Assembly: GCF_958979055.1 (NCBI RefSeq)
Contig: NC_084893.1
Coordinates: 28,742,487 to 28,806,486 of the forward strand
Reading direction: 5' to 3'
DNA: 64,000 nt
Source of the DNA: Alnus glutinosa
Lineage: Eukaryota > Streptophyta > Magnoliopsida > Fagales > Betulaceae
Made by a program: the position numbers and the translations under genes. Positions 49,297 through 60,109 of this stretch are shown one piece after another; position 1 is the first letter of the stretch, and each line of letters begins with the position of its first letter. The notes under the pieces were generated by a model. It saw only the letters and a list, made by a program, of their open reading frames with translations. It was not told the origin of the DNA and ran no database searches.

Positions 49297-52200
49297 TAAT
49301 CCCCCTTAATTATCTTGTACTCACAAAATTATCAAATTTCTCTTGTTCCAATAGTTGTTTACTCTTCTTCTGTCAGCTGTATGTGAAATATGTACTCTAG
49401 GAAATCTCTATTCTACTCTTTGTTTCTTTTTCCTTGGAGGAGAGGGAAGGAAGAAACATTTGTTTGTGGTCGTAGACTTGTAGTATTTCATTGTTCATTG
49501 CAAGTATATTGTACTAATGCGAAGCATATCCTATCCTCAGCTTTTACTGTAAGTTATTTATAGACTTATTTACCATGTCAGCTACTAAATACCTCAAATA
49601 TTAACTAAATAATTAAATATTTTTGCAATAAATTATAGTAACAACTGTAATATCTCATAGACAGAAATCACGCACAGTAAGCTTCTAAAAATTGTCCAAC
49701 CATAAACAAGTGATTCATAAACAAATGTTTCAGATTTAGAAGCTATATGGAAATTTCATATGCTACTTTAAGCACATAATTACCTCATCTGTTTAAATGT
49801 CATATGATTTCCAACCCCCATTTTGATAAAAATGCTTGCAATTTAAGCTAAGCACACTAGTGAAAGCGACTGTTATTATTAGAATATTAATTAAATGATT
49901 AAATTTATTATTTTTTGTCAACCCAAATTTTTTTAGACAAATAGTGATTTAATATAATTAAATATTTCACACGTTAAATCTGAAAAGAGTTTGAGATTAC
50001 ATGTGAGGCGGAGTGATCATCGATCCTGATCACCATTTGATACAAACAGGATAATTGATTACTCCTTTTTCTTTTTCTTTTTCTCCTCTCTCTCTCTATT
50101 TAAAGAGGGGAAGGGGAAAAATGGGATATTACGAGAGAATAACAAACAAATGAGACAATGCTAACTGTTAAGGAGCTGAAAATGGATCAAATGAATGACT
50201 CGGTCCAATTGAAGAACTGGGGCCGTCGTAAAAGGCGGTAAGCATAGACAGAGTTTTGTAAACTGAACAATCTACGAAAGAACAATGAATGAGAAAGAGT
50301 ATGACTATCTCGAAACCCTTCAATCCTACCAGGATCTCCAAAATTAAGAGGGGACACAGATAATGGCATGATCTTTAAAATACCTTTCAACCCTACTCGG
50401 ACTCCTACTAGACAACAAACATGACCATCAATAATCGGATGAAGGGGCAGCACTTTAAACCAACAAAAAAAAAAAAAAATGGTGGCAAGCACTCTCAACT
50501 TAGTTTGTGGTCTATGTTTGCTGATGACAATGAAGAATGTGAAAGGAGATGCACATATCAATACATATGTATCTCATCGTACGAAGGCTCTTTGATGTAG
50601 TTGGACTTACATAAATTGGATGAATTTAATGGATTTGAAAGAAGTGGTTGGACTTACATAAAATAAAAAATAAAAAGAAGTCGTTGGCAATACCCTCATA
50701 TAATATGATTTAAGAAATAATATAATGCTATCATTATATTTAATGAATATAGGCCCATATGGAAATGATGCTTAATTAAGCTGCTTTAAGCTTAGGAAAA
50801 ATATGAATTAACTTGGGATAAAGTTTTTGTCGAAACGGGTAGTAGAAAATTTATTTTAAATTAATACATTAAATTGATATTTATTTTTAAAGTATGTGAA
50901 TAATGTGATTGTTAATCGCTTTACTGACAAATGCCACCTATTTTGTTAAACACATTAAAAGTTTTAACGTCATAATTATATGTTTTAAAGATAAATGTCA
51001 ACTTAATAATCTAAATTAAAAGATTTTTTTTTTTTTTCAACTGAATTTAAAAATAATATTTTTCCATAAGTGAGGTTGTTGTTTGGCAGCGTCATAAAGT
51101 CTTCTTCACAAAATAAAAACAAACGGAAGGTAAGTGGGAGTGTCAATTAAGTTTCATCAAAGTTGACATGGAATGGCCCCCCAGCTTAAAGTCTTCCTAT
51201 TCATAGTTTAAAGACAAATATAAGGTTGTTGTTATCATGTACAACAATGTGCTTATCTCTACAGAGTGTGATTATATTTAATAATGATTTAGGGTTACAA
51301 CATAATATATTTCTAACAAAATTCTACTATACGGACAGATACAGAAAACCCAAAAAATGGCGTTGCAATGCTCCACCAATTGGTCACTATACTAGTACTC
51401 TCGTATTACTCTCTACGCACAAGAGAATATGAGCCACTTGTTCCAACAAATGTTAAGTGTGAGTGCCAATTAAGATTCATCATTAACACAACCACGCTTA
51501 AACCCTAAATTAAACCTAAAATGTAGAGATCTATTTTATTCATTCAAAAACTTTAAATGACATGACAATATATTTACTATTTGACAATACATAAACAATT
51601 AAATATGTGAAATTTAATTTGGATCATGAAATGATCATCTCCATTTCACTTAAAATTTTAACCCTAATAGAATGATTACACTTGCATGGAATCTTAACCC
51701 CAATAGGACTGGAATATGTTCCTCTCAATTTTACAGTCAAAATTTTATTTCGCATATTTAATAATGTACTTGATGTCACATTGTGAATATGTTGCCACAT
51801 CATTTAAATTATTTAAATAATATGACATTATATATACGGTCAAATACAATAAAATAAAATATTTGCCATAAAATAACTTTTTACTCTATTATATGTATGA
51901 GATGGAAGGTATCTTAGGGACCAAATTAAACACATTCATGCTCAAGTCATCAATTGTTTTCTGAGATGAGTGAAGTGGTCCTAGAAAAAGGGAGAATCCC
52001 CCTAAAAAAAAAAAAGAAAAAAAGAAAAAAGAAAAAGAAAAAGGGAGAATCGAATCAAAGAAAATAACTTCAGGCTTTTTCTTCTTTTTCTTTTCTTTTG
52101 TTTTTTTTTTTTGTTTTTGTTTTTTGTTTGTTTTTTTTTTTCTGACAAATGTAATCCATCGCCATTCCTGTTAAAAAGAAGACTGAATGAATAAACATAT

Positions 52201-52376
52201 ATGAAGGTGAATGCCAATAATTTGCTCATATTCTTGTTCTTTTTATTAAATTACAATATTAATTAAATGATTAATTTTTTTAGATAAGTAATAGTTTAAT
52301 ATAGTATATATAAGAACAAAAGATCTCAATTCAAACATTTTCTTTTTCATTCACCTTCTCATTTTAATTAAAATTT
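49297..52376. other. Gene desert, AT-rich
   Basis: Apart from the 3' flank of the DUF761 gene, I see no supported gene. There are low-complexity purine and pyrimidine runs at 50065-50100 and 52003-52140. AATATTAATTAAATGATTAA segments recur (about 49881 and 52258), suggesting old repeats. Confidence 0.4.
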
Positions 52377-52831
52377 GAAAAAACTTCATTTATAACTCAT
52401 TATCTTTCATCACTTTTGATAAAAGGTGTCCAAACTTTAAAAAGTGTCAATTTAAGATATCAATTTTTAATTTTTTTTCAATTTTAACCATTAATTAGAA
52501 TTTTCCGTTAAATCATATCAACATTTTCAAAATCCTATGTGCTTATTTTTTAACAAAATAAAATGTTTCAAATATTTAGGCATGAATATTTTTACAAATT
52601 CCATTAAATTCTTACAAACACCTAGATCTTAACAATTTTGTTTTTCTTAAAAAAAAAAAAAGGAGGAGCATTTTAGAAATTTTGACAGGATTTAACGAAA
52701 AATTCTAACGGATGATTGAAATTGAAAAAAAATTAAAAGATAGATACTTTAAATTGACACTTTTTAAAGTTTTAGTATATTTTTTAAAAAATATATAATA
52801 AAAGATCAAAGATTATAAATGAAGTTTTCTC
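52377..52831. mobile_element. Mutator-like MITE, family copy 2
   Basis: The ends GAAAAAACTTCATTTATAAC and, on the reverse, GAGAAAACTTCATTTATAAT are inverted repeats. A perfect 9-bp duplication, TTAAAATTT, flanks it at 52368-52376 and 52832-52840. It is the best-preserved of the three copies (45613, 52377, 54606). Confidence 0.8.
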
Positions 52832-53033
52832 TTAAAATTTTTACGTATTGAACTTCACTTATTAAAATTGAAAAATTTGATACCACACGTTAAAGAACAT
52901 TAAATTTATTACTCTCCATCAACTTAATCATTTAGAATTAATTGATAATTTAACATTTAGTTACTTGAGCAAGACATATCAACAACTTGAATTGGATGGG
53001 ACTTTCCACGTGGTCCATTTTCTGGAAGCCAAA

Positions 53034-53037
<4 letters not shown>

Positions 53038-53095
<58 letters not shown>
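53038..53095 (+). repeat. (CA)n(TA)n microsatellite
   Basis: About 16 CA units are followed directly by about 12 TA units. Confidence 0.95.
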
Positions 53096-53951
53096 AATGA
53101 AAATTGATGTGACAAAGTTTCATTCCCACGCAACAAGATCTACTTCCCTAGAGACAAAAATGAAATTAAACTAAATGCATCCACTAAAATCATTTTTCAA
53201 TTCAACCTATTACTATTAGGCCGACACTTCATTGCGTCCCATTTCCCCATCATCAAGAGGATTCCCACTTACAAATGCCAAGTGTCAATTACTCGGGTTT
53301 AAGGGTACGTTTGGTGTGTACTATGATTATACGTACCATTGTAATGAAATAATTATTTTTATTTATTAGTTTGATTGTAACACTATAATAAAACCTTAAA
53401 TATGTATTTTATTGTTTGATACCAATTCTTCTAAGTCGAAATATTTGAAACACATTTGCTCTATCCAGACTAAGAGATCTCGAGATATTCCACACCTTGT
53501 GAAATCTTTAGGTTCGAGGTGTTCAATCTACCGAGATATATTATAATCCAAGGTTCTCTCACCAAGGTGACCCTGCCGGGTTGGACTAAAGTGACCCATC
53601 CGGGTTGAACCTCCGAATTGACTAAGCGACCATGTGGCTTTGGTTTTGATTATTTTTTCAATATATATATATATATATATATATTATTTTTACAAATGAA
53701 AGGATTGATTGAAGTTGTCCTTGACTAGCTTTGGTCGGTAGATGTGGCCAATGAATCCAAGAATCTTTATATGGTTGGGAGCTGAAGAGCTTTCATTTTC
53801 ATACCCTTATAACTATGGATTCACATCAAAAAGCAAATGTGTAATCTTTCTTCAAAGTGCAGTCAGTCTCATTTTAAATGAACATGTTTGCATGATTCTC
53901 ACGCTCTATCTCTAGAGGCTATAGCCTATTACCTATATTGGAGGACATCAA

Positions 53952-53995
53952 TGACTTGTGAGGGGACGGTGGGTGACTCGTGAGGGGACGGTGGG
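53952..53995 (+). repeat. 22-bp tandem duplication
   Basis: TGACTTGTGAGGGGACGGTG GG is repeated once in tandem with a single T/C difference. Confidence 0.9.
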
Positions 53996-54605
53996 TGAGA
54001 TCTATAAGGACTAATAGGGGAGAGAGAGAGAGAGAGAGCTACTCTAGATGTCTTCAAGTGAAAGCATGTAGTCCTAAAATTATCTTCATTCTTCCCTCAA
54101 AAAAAAAAAAAAAATTAAAAAAAAAATTATCTTCATTCTTGTACGGCAGCAATTATTTAATTTAAATAACTCAAATAAAAAAAATAGAAAGAAAGAAAAA
54201 TATTCATTCGAAATTGTTTTCAGAAGAAATAAACAAAACAAACATCAGATTTCCTTTGTTTGCCCTAACTAAGACTATGTCCACCGAGTTGTTGCAATTT
54301 TTCACTATAACAAAGATAATAGTATGGATGAGTTTGCATACATGCCATTTTGTGTAGGGGCGGAACCATCCTTTAGATTGAGGGTCTCTAGCCTTTCAAC
54401 ATTTTAAAATGTTCTTTAAATTTTTACATTTTTTATTAGATTGACTCTCTAAAATAAATTTTTTACTCTCCGTCTATTATTATTATTATTATTATTTTGT
54501 TTTTAATTTCATCACTTCACTTAAAATTATAATTATGCCCTAATCCTGTGTTCCCATGTTACTGTGTATAGATTTCTCGCAGGGCTCCACATAATCCATC
54601 ATGAC

Positions 54606-55000
54606 GGGAAATTTTTATTTATAATTTCTGATCTTTTAACACTTTTAAAAAAATGTATCTAAACTTTAAAAAATGTCAATTTAGGATATCAATCTTTCAA
54701 TTTTTTTTTTTCAATTTCAACATTCCGTTAAATCCTGTAAAAATTTCTAAAATACCCATATTTTTTTAGGGAGGATTTAGTTGTTTGTCAGAATTTAACG
54801 GAATTTACAAAAATAAACATGCTTAAATCTTTGAAATTTTTTATAATTTTTTTTTAAGAAAATAAACATTGGGATATTTTGATCTTTAAGATTTAACGTA
54901 AAATTCTAACGGAAGGTTAAAATTGAAAAAAATTAAAATATTAATACCTTAAATTGATACTTTTTAAAATTTGAAAATCTTTTTCCTAACGAAAGATCAT
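54606..55000. mobile_element. Mutator-like MITE, family copy 3 (degraded)
   Basis: Shows the same arm order as copies 1 and 2: CTAAACTTTAAAAAATGTCA on the left and TTGATACTTTTTAAAATTTG on the right. The TAACGGAA..TTCCGTTA-type inner parts are also present. The outer right end has decayed, so the boundary and duplication are uncertain. Confidence 0.55.
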
Positions 55001-55400
55001 GACTCATCCCCATTGGATCTCCACGTGACACTAGAATCCAGTTGTCTGGACCCATGACATTGAAATCATTCTGGTTGAATGAAGGCGACAGTGATTTTAG
55101 TGGCAACTCTAGCCACCACAAGTTTCACTTTCGACGCAATAGAGCATTTCATAATGCTACTGCTACTACATATATTATATATATACATTTCGCCAGTGTC
55201 GTCCTAACAAATTGAAATCGTCGCCTTTAATATTCCAGTGATAAAGCCTGACGCCCGTTACGTCAACTTTTTAAGGCGGCAATTTTAGATAATCTTTTCT
55301 TCACGCCACTACATCTTTGCTCCTACCGTAAGTCATCTTAGGCCTAGAAGGTCATCTCTGTCTTCTTAAAAGTCAAACTCCTTTTTATATTTGATGGAAA

Positions 55401-55443
<43 letters not shown>

Positions 55444-56362
55444 CTTTGTCGTATGAAGCAAGTCTATGGAATTTTACCTAATTAAGATGATATGAAGTAC
55501 AAGATAGGATCAACCATTCTTACTAAATCCAGAATTATATGCCAGTGCCTGTGCCCTCCCAACAAGGGATTTGGTTACGTGTTGCCACTTTCAAAAGGTT
55601 ATATCCAAGATATATGTGACTATAACTTCTTATTCACACCCCTTTCCGCATGTAGACACGTAGTATATTCTTGAAAGTTCGATTATTGCTGTCGCAGACA
55701 GGGATTTCCTACAACTGGGGAATGGGGATCCCAATTATTAACCACGCACTCTCTTCTTTGAGCAGGGGTATGAGAGAGGGGGCGTTGGGCCCGAACAGAA
55801 GATCCATTTAGACAATTAAGGGCCCCCTTTCACATCCCTACAGCCCCTTGTTATTTCTTATGCCCCTTCGGTTTGGGCAAAGAAGAATAATTCTAGAAAA
55901 TGACATTTTATTCCACAAGTAGCTCACAATACTCACGTGTGGCAGTTCTAATAACAATTATCTTGTAAGGTTGGTTAGAACTGACACGTTAACATCGTAG
56001 GATAGTTATGAGAAAAAAAGTGATTTTTGCCTTACACGGCAAGGAACGACGGGAGGATCCCAATCCAGAAAACCAATGTTGAACCGGAATCCATATAGAA
56101 AGCAATTGGCAGCATCAATTGAATTCAATGACCTGCTTGAAACATTAATGGGTGACTTCGATCATTTACATCTCAAGCAAAGCAAGTTGGAGGTTCAGCA
56201 GATAAATATATACATCAACGGAGTCCTATCAATAAACCAAGTAATTGTTTTTGCTGTAAGAAGGCGTTGCAACCAATTTGACAGTAACTAGCGATCATAA
56301 AAAGCAATTGAATCTCACATCAACTTCATAACTGATGTGCATCATTAATTAATTATATATCA
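55001..56362. other. Intergenic between DUF761 and HIPP genes
   Basis: Includes an A run at 55412-55439. Open frames at 55492-55674 and 56076-56291 are short and show no family match. The right end is the presumed 3' region of the HIPP gene. Confidence 0.35.
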
Positions 56363-57095
56363 TCACATCTGCACGCAACGGTCATAATTGCTATCGGCTC
56401 CGGGTGGTGGGGGTCTTACCGGGCCAGGAAACATCGGTGGTGGTACTGTCCGATACAATGGCGGCGGCGGCGGTGGTGGTGGTGGCCGATACATTGGCGG
56501 TGGTGCTGGCGGAAGGTGGCGGTAGCTGTCATACCATGGATAGTCAAGCCCTCCATATGGTGGATAATCATACCCTTCCAACTCTGGATAATTGTATGGA
56601 GACGGACCGTACCCATTTTCTCCATAATAATAGCCTCCTTCCCTCGCCTCACCATCAAACCCAATCCATTTGACCTCTGCATGTTTCCCATACCTTTCTA
56701 GCACCCTCAGAACTGCATTTGGAGTTACTCTCCCAGTAACTTTCACACTCCCTTGATCGGCATCTATGGAGATATTATAACCTCCTATGGAAAAAATTTA
56801 ATAGAGTTATGCTATAGAATATCCCAACTTGTGTGATAAGAGTAATATAATATTTAGGGACAGAATTAAAATTCAAAGCATGAATAAGGGGTCAAACCAA
56901 ATTTTGATACGGGTAAATTCCTTTTATGACAATTTAATCAAAACCAAGGCGCCATGGCCCTTGATCCCCTTTAAGGATAGAGTTTTCCTCCAAATTGGAT
57001 TGGAGGGACTTCCTTCAACTCAGTCTATAAAAATACCATGTTCCTTGAACATGTGAAAAACACTTGTTTTTTAACAGCATTTATGCAAAGTTAGA

Positions 57096-57155
<60 letters not shown>

Positions 57156-58118
57156 TTTAAAAAAAAATGTCCTTCTCACATGCTATTAATAAAGTATGTG
57201 TTTCTCACATACTAGAGACACATGATAATTTTATAGATTATATTGGAAAAAGTTTCTCCAACCCAGTTTGAAGGAAATATGTCATATTTCTAATGAAAAT
57301 AGGAAATAAGGGGAAATTTCACTTACCCCTAAACTTAACTTCCCAACAATTTCCCCTTTCTGTTTCACTCATCCGTTAGGATTTCCTATTAAATCCTAAC
57401 GGATGAACGGATGATGTCAAAATTCCCAAAATACTTTTGTTTAATTAAGGACGATATTTTTTTTTTTTAATAAAGTTTACAAGGACATAAGGAACATTTC
57501 ACATGTTTATCGTTTGAGTTAACGGTAAACCCTAATGGTAGGGTGGAATTGAAAGGGAAAATTGTTGGGATACCGACATTGTAAATTTTTAAAGTTTAAA
57601 CTTATGATTACAAAACCGCTAATACTCCAAAGATAAGTGAAGTTTTCCTAAATAAGAGACATTCTGCAATATATGAACTACTTGTGAAAATTCATACAAA
57701 CTCAGTCGGTTTTATATATTTCTTTCATTTTCAACCTAAAATGGCCACGCAATCCCTTTAGTTTACATACGATTTTCTTGCATATTGTTCATAAAAAATT
57801 TCCCTTTTAGTTCCTTAGTGAAAAATATAAAAATAAAACACTATGGTAATTGAATATATGATCAATTAAAGATGCAATATGAATTGGAAAATACCATGTA
57901 GACACTGCAAGACTTCCATCACCTTTCTCCTACATGTCTCACACTGTGAATTCACTTTCAGAACACAACTCTGCAAAGACAACATTTTGATAAAAAAATA
58001 AAAAAACAAAATCATATAAAACTAGAACGAAAATAAATTTGTTAAACAAATACAACAACAATACAAAATAGAAAGATTTGTCTTTCAATCTAACCATTTC
58101 CGCAGAGGAGTGCTCCAT
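56363..58118 (-). CDS. Heavy metal-associated isoprenylated plant protein (HIPP)
   Basis: Three exons: 58118-58095, 57970-57895 and 56784-56363, closing to 173 aa. Residues 9-75 form an HMA (heavy-metal-associated) domain with the paired-cysteine site CETC (VNSQCETCRRKV), the fold used by copper and zinc chaperones. A Tyr/Gly-rich then Pro-rich tail follows (YPPYGG..PPPMYRPPPPPPPPP). The protein ends in C-V-Q-M, a CaaX box expected to be farnesylated, so attachment to membranes is likely. HIPPs are known from metal homeostasis and stress responses; the specific metal cannot be read from the sequence. The first ATG in frame (58118) gives a very short exon 1; an upstream start is possible but no ATG is seen in that frame. 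Intron 2 holds a TA microsatellite and a MITE. Confidence 0.88.
57098..57147. repeat. (TA)n microsatellite in HIPP intron 2
   Basis: A perfect AT dinucleotide run of about 25 units, followed by T and A homopolymers. Confidence 0.95.
57311..57647. mobile_element. MITE-like foldback in HIPP intron 2
   Basis: Left GGGAAATTTCACTTACCCCT and the reverse of the right end GGAAAACTTCACTTATCTTT are inverted, and CCCAACAATTTCCC/GGGAAAATTGTTGGG pair further in. AAATAAG is repeated at both flanks. Confidence 0.6.
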
Positions 58119-58260
58119 TGCAGCAACCTTCGATGGAGTTCTCTTGCTAGGAGGCAAAAAGTATATAATTGCAACTTTTAATTTATTTCACTGGCTGTCT
58201 CAGATTGAAGGAGAATGAGAATGATTTTTTTTTTTATCTATGAAGAGATTAATCCCAGTA

Positions 58261-58424
58261 AGCTTTGAAAATGGACGTGCCTTGACCTTCATTTTCAAGT
58301 TACTATTCTGAGAATATATTCTCCTTAATTAAATACATAATATCAGCTTTGAAAATGGACGTGCCTTGACCTTCATTTTCAAGTTATTATTTTGAGAATA
58401 TATTCTCCTTAAATACATAATATC
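58261..58424. repeat. Tandem duplication of about 84 bp upstream of HIPP
   Basis: Units 58261-58344 and 58345-58424 are nearly identical; the second lacks 4 bp and has two substitutions. Each unit carries the near-palindrome TGAAAATGGACG..CTTCATTTTCA. The pair starts about 145 bp upstream of the HIPP start codon, so it may duplicate promoter elements. Confidence 0.9.
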
Positions 58425-58875
58425 ATATCTTCCAATGAATTTGAGATTGCCCTAAAATCTCTCCCTTTGCAATCAGTAATACATATTATGACATTATTTT
58501 CTCCTATTACTGAATCCCAAAAAATCACAGAATGAGGACCTCATCTTTTATAAGGAAAGCTGGAAAGGATCGTAGAAAGTGATCATGATGAATTGTATAA
58601 TTTGATAATTTTCCTTTTCTAATTTACTTGAAATTACGTTTCTCTCTCTCTCTCTCTCTCATTCTTTCTTTTTTTTTTTTTTAGAAAATATAGATACATT
58701 AAATTAAGAGTTTTTTTAGTTTAAAAGAGTAATTGTAAAAGTGACGACAATTTAGATGGATTAAATAAAGTTTTCCCTAATATGTATGTTTATATGAGTA
58801 ATGTTAAAAATCATATATTTTTATCCTCTTGTTGAAGTGTGTAGGATTCAATTCATTAGTTGAGATTAGTACACA

Positions 58876-59070
58876 TATTCCTTGTGTCTTGTCACGGGAC
58901 ACATCCTACCCTACAATGGGACACATGTCCAAGGGTTACCAAATTGGACCTTTTTTTTTTTTTTTTCCTAATATATATAAAAAAAAAAAGAAGCCTATTC
59001 CTTGTGTCCTGTCACGGGACATCCTACCCTATAACGGGACACACGTCCAAGAGTATCCGAAGTAGACCTT
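58876..59070 (+). repeat. Two diverged direct repeats of about 76 bp
   Basis: TATTCCTTGTGTCyTGTCAC begins both units (58876-58951 and 58996-59070). Both include a GGGACACAyGTCCAAG-type palindrome and end in GACCTT. They are separated by homopolymer T and A. Confidence 0.85.
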
Positions 59071-59128
59071 CTTGCTTGCATATTAACATGCCCAACCAAC
59101 ATTTAAATAAATAAGTCTTACATGAAAA

Positions 59129-59410
59129 GTGCATTCGGTATTACGATTTCGCAGGTTAAAAGTGTAATTTTAAATCAAATTACAAAAAATGTGTCGTTTG
59201 GAAATGTGTTTCTAAAAAATTATAATTTGAAAATACAGAAAAATTTGTGTTTTCAAATCACAAGCAGTGAATGCATTTTAAAAAACGTACGATTTTAAAG
59301 CCTAAATTATAATTTTACCAAGTCTTAACTGTGTTTTTAAAAATCGCACATTTTAAAATTACTATTTTTAAATCTTACTTTTTAAAATTACAAATCTAAA
59401 CCAACCAGTG
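59129..59410. mobile_element. MITE-like repeat, second copy
   Basis: Matches the repeat at 9450-9735 along its length: GTGCaTTcGGTA at the start, AAAAATTATAATTTGAAAAT in the middle, and CTAAACCAACCAGT at the end. It is AT-rich and self-complementary, with no coding capacity. Confidence 0.5.
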
Positions 59411-60109
59411 ATCCATTTACTTTTTCTTTTTTTTTTTTTTTTTTTTTTTGTTTTTTACACTCTTTTTCTAGTATTAACCATATGCTCAATAAATCGTGCA
59501 ATCACCCTGTACCGTCACAAACGCACAACCTACACTAAGTTACCGATATGCTAAGAGTGGCATTGGAATATCCCATACTTCTTTTATTTCTGGAATTGTG
59601 ATACTAAAAGGTGCCTTGCCCCTTAATTAATCTCTTTGCCATAAATAATATCAGGATAAAAAACACTATAAATCTTTATTAACTACAAATTCGTTTCTGT
59701 TAGCATAGTTTTTTTTTTTTTTTTTGAGAAAGTTTCTGTTAGCGTAGTTACAACGAACTAGGGGGCCCAAAAACAAAATAATGCAAAAAAAAATAGTTTA
59801 TGGGTTGATGAGAAGTTTATAGTTTATGGGCCCAAAAACTCATAGGTGGATTATGATCCCCTCCATTTCAAGTGAATCCTTAAATCATCAACTCTCAATC
59901 AAAGGTTGTCAATAATTTTACTCGAATAATGATTTCGATTTGCCAAATCCGAACCCTTAAATCCCTCTTTTGAGGTTGTTTATAATTTGTTTAGCAAGCA
60001 TTAGACGATGGACCATAACTATGAGTAACATTGTTTGAACTGATTATGTTTATAGTATTGCAGAAATCATATGATTGTGCTCCCAGATACACCGAAAATA
60101 TCAGATGAG
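59411..60109. other. Intergenic before SPO11-1
   Basis: A T-rich tract at 59425-59455 and a repeated GTTTCTGTTAGC(A/G)TAGTT pair around 59694-59750 flanking a poly-T run. The right end is the 3' flank of SPO11-1. Confidence 0.4.

Noticed and set aside
56404..56701. Open frames antisense or out of frame to HIPP exon 3
   Set aside because: Shadow frames of the Pro-rich coding sequence.
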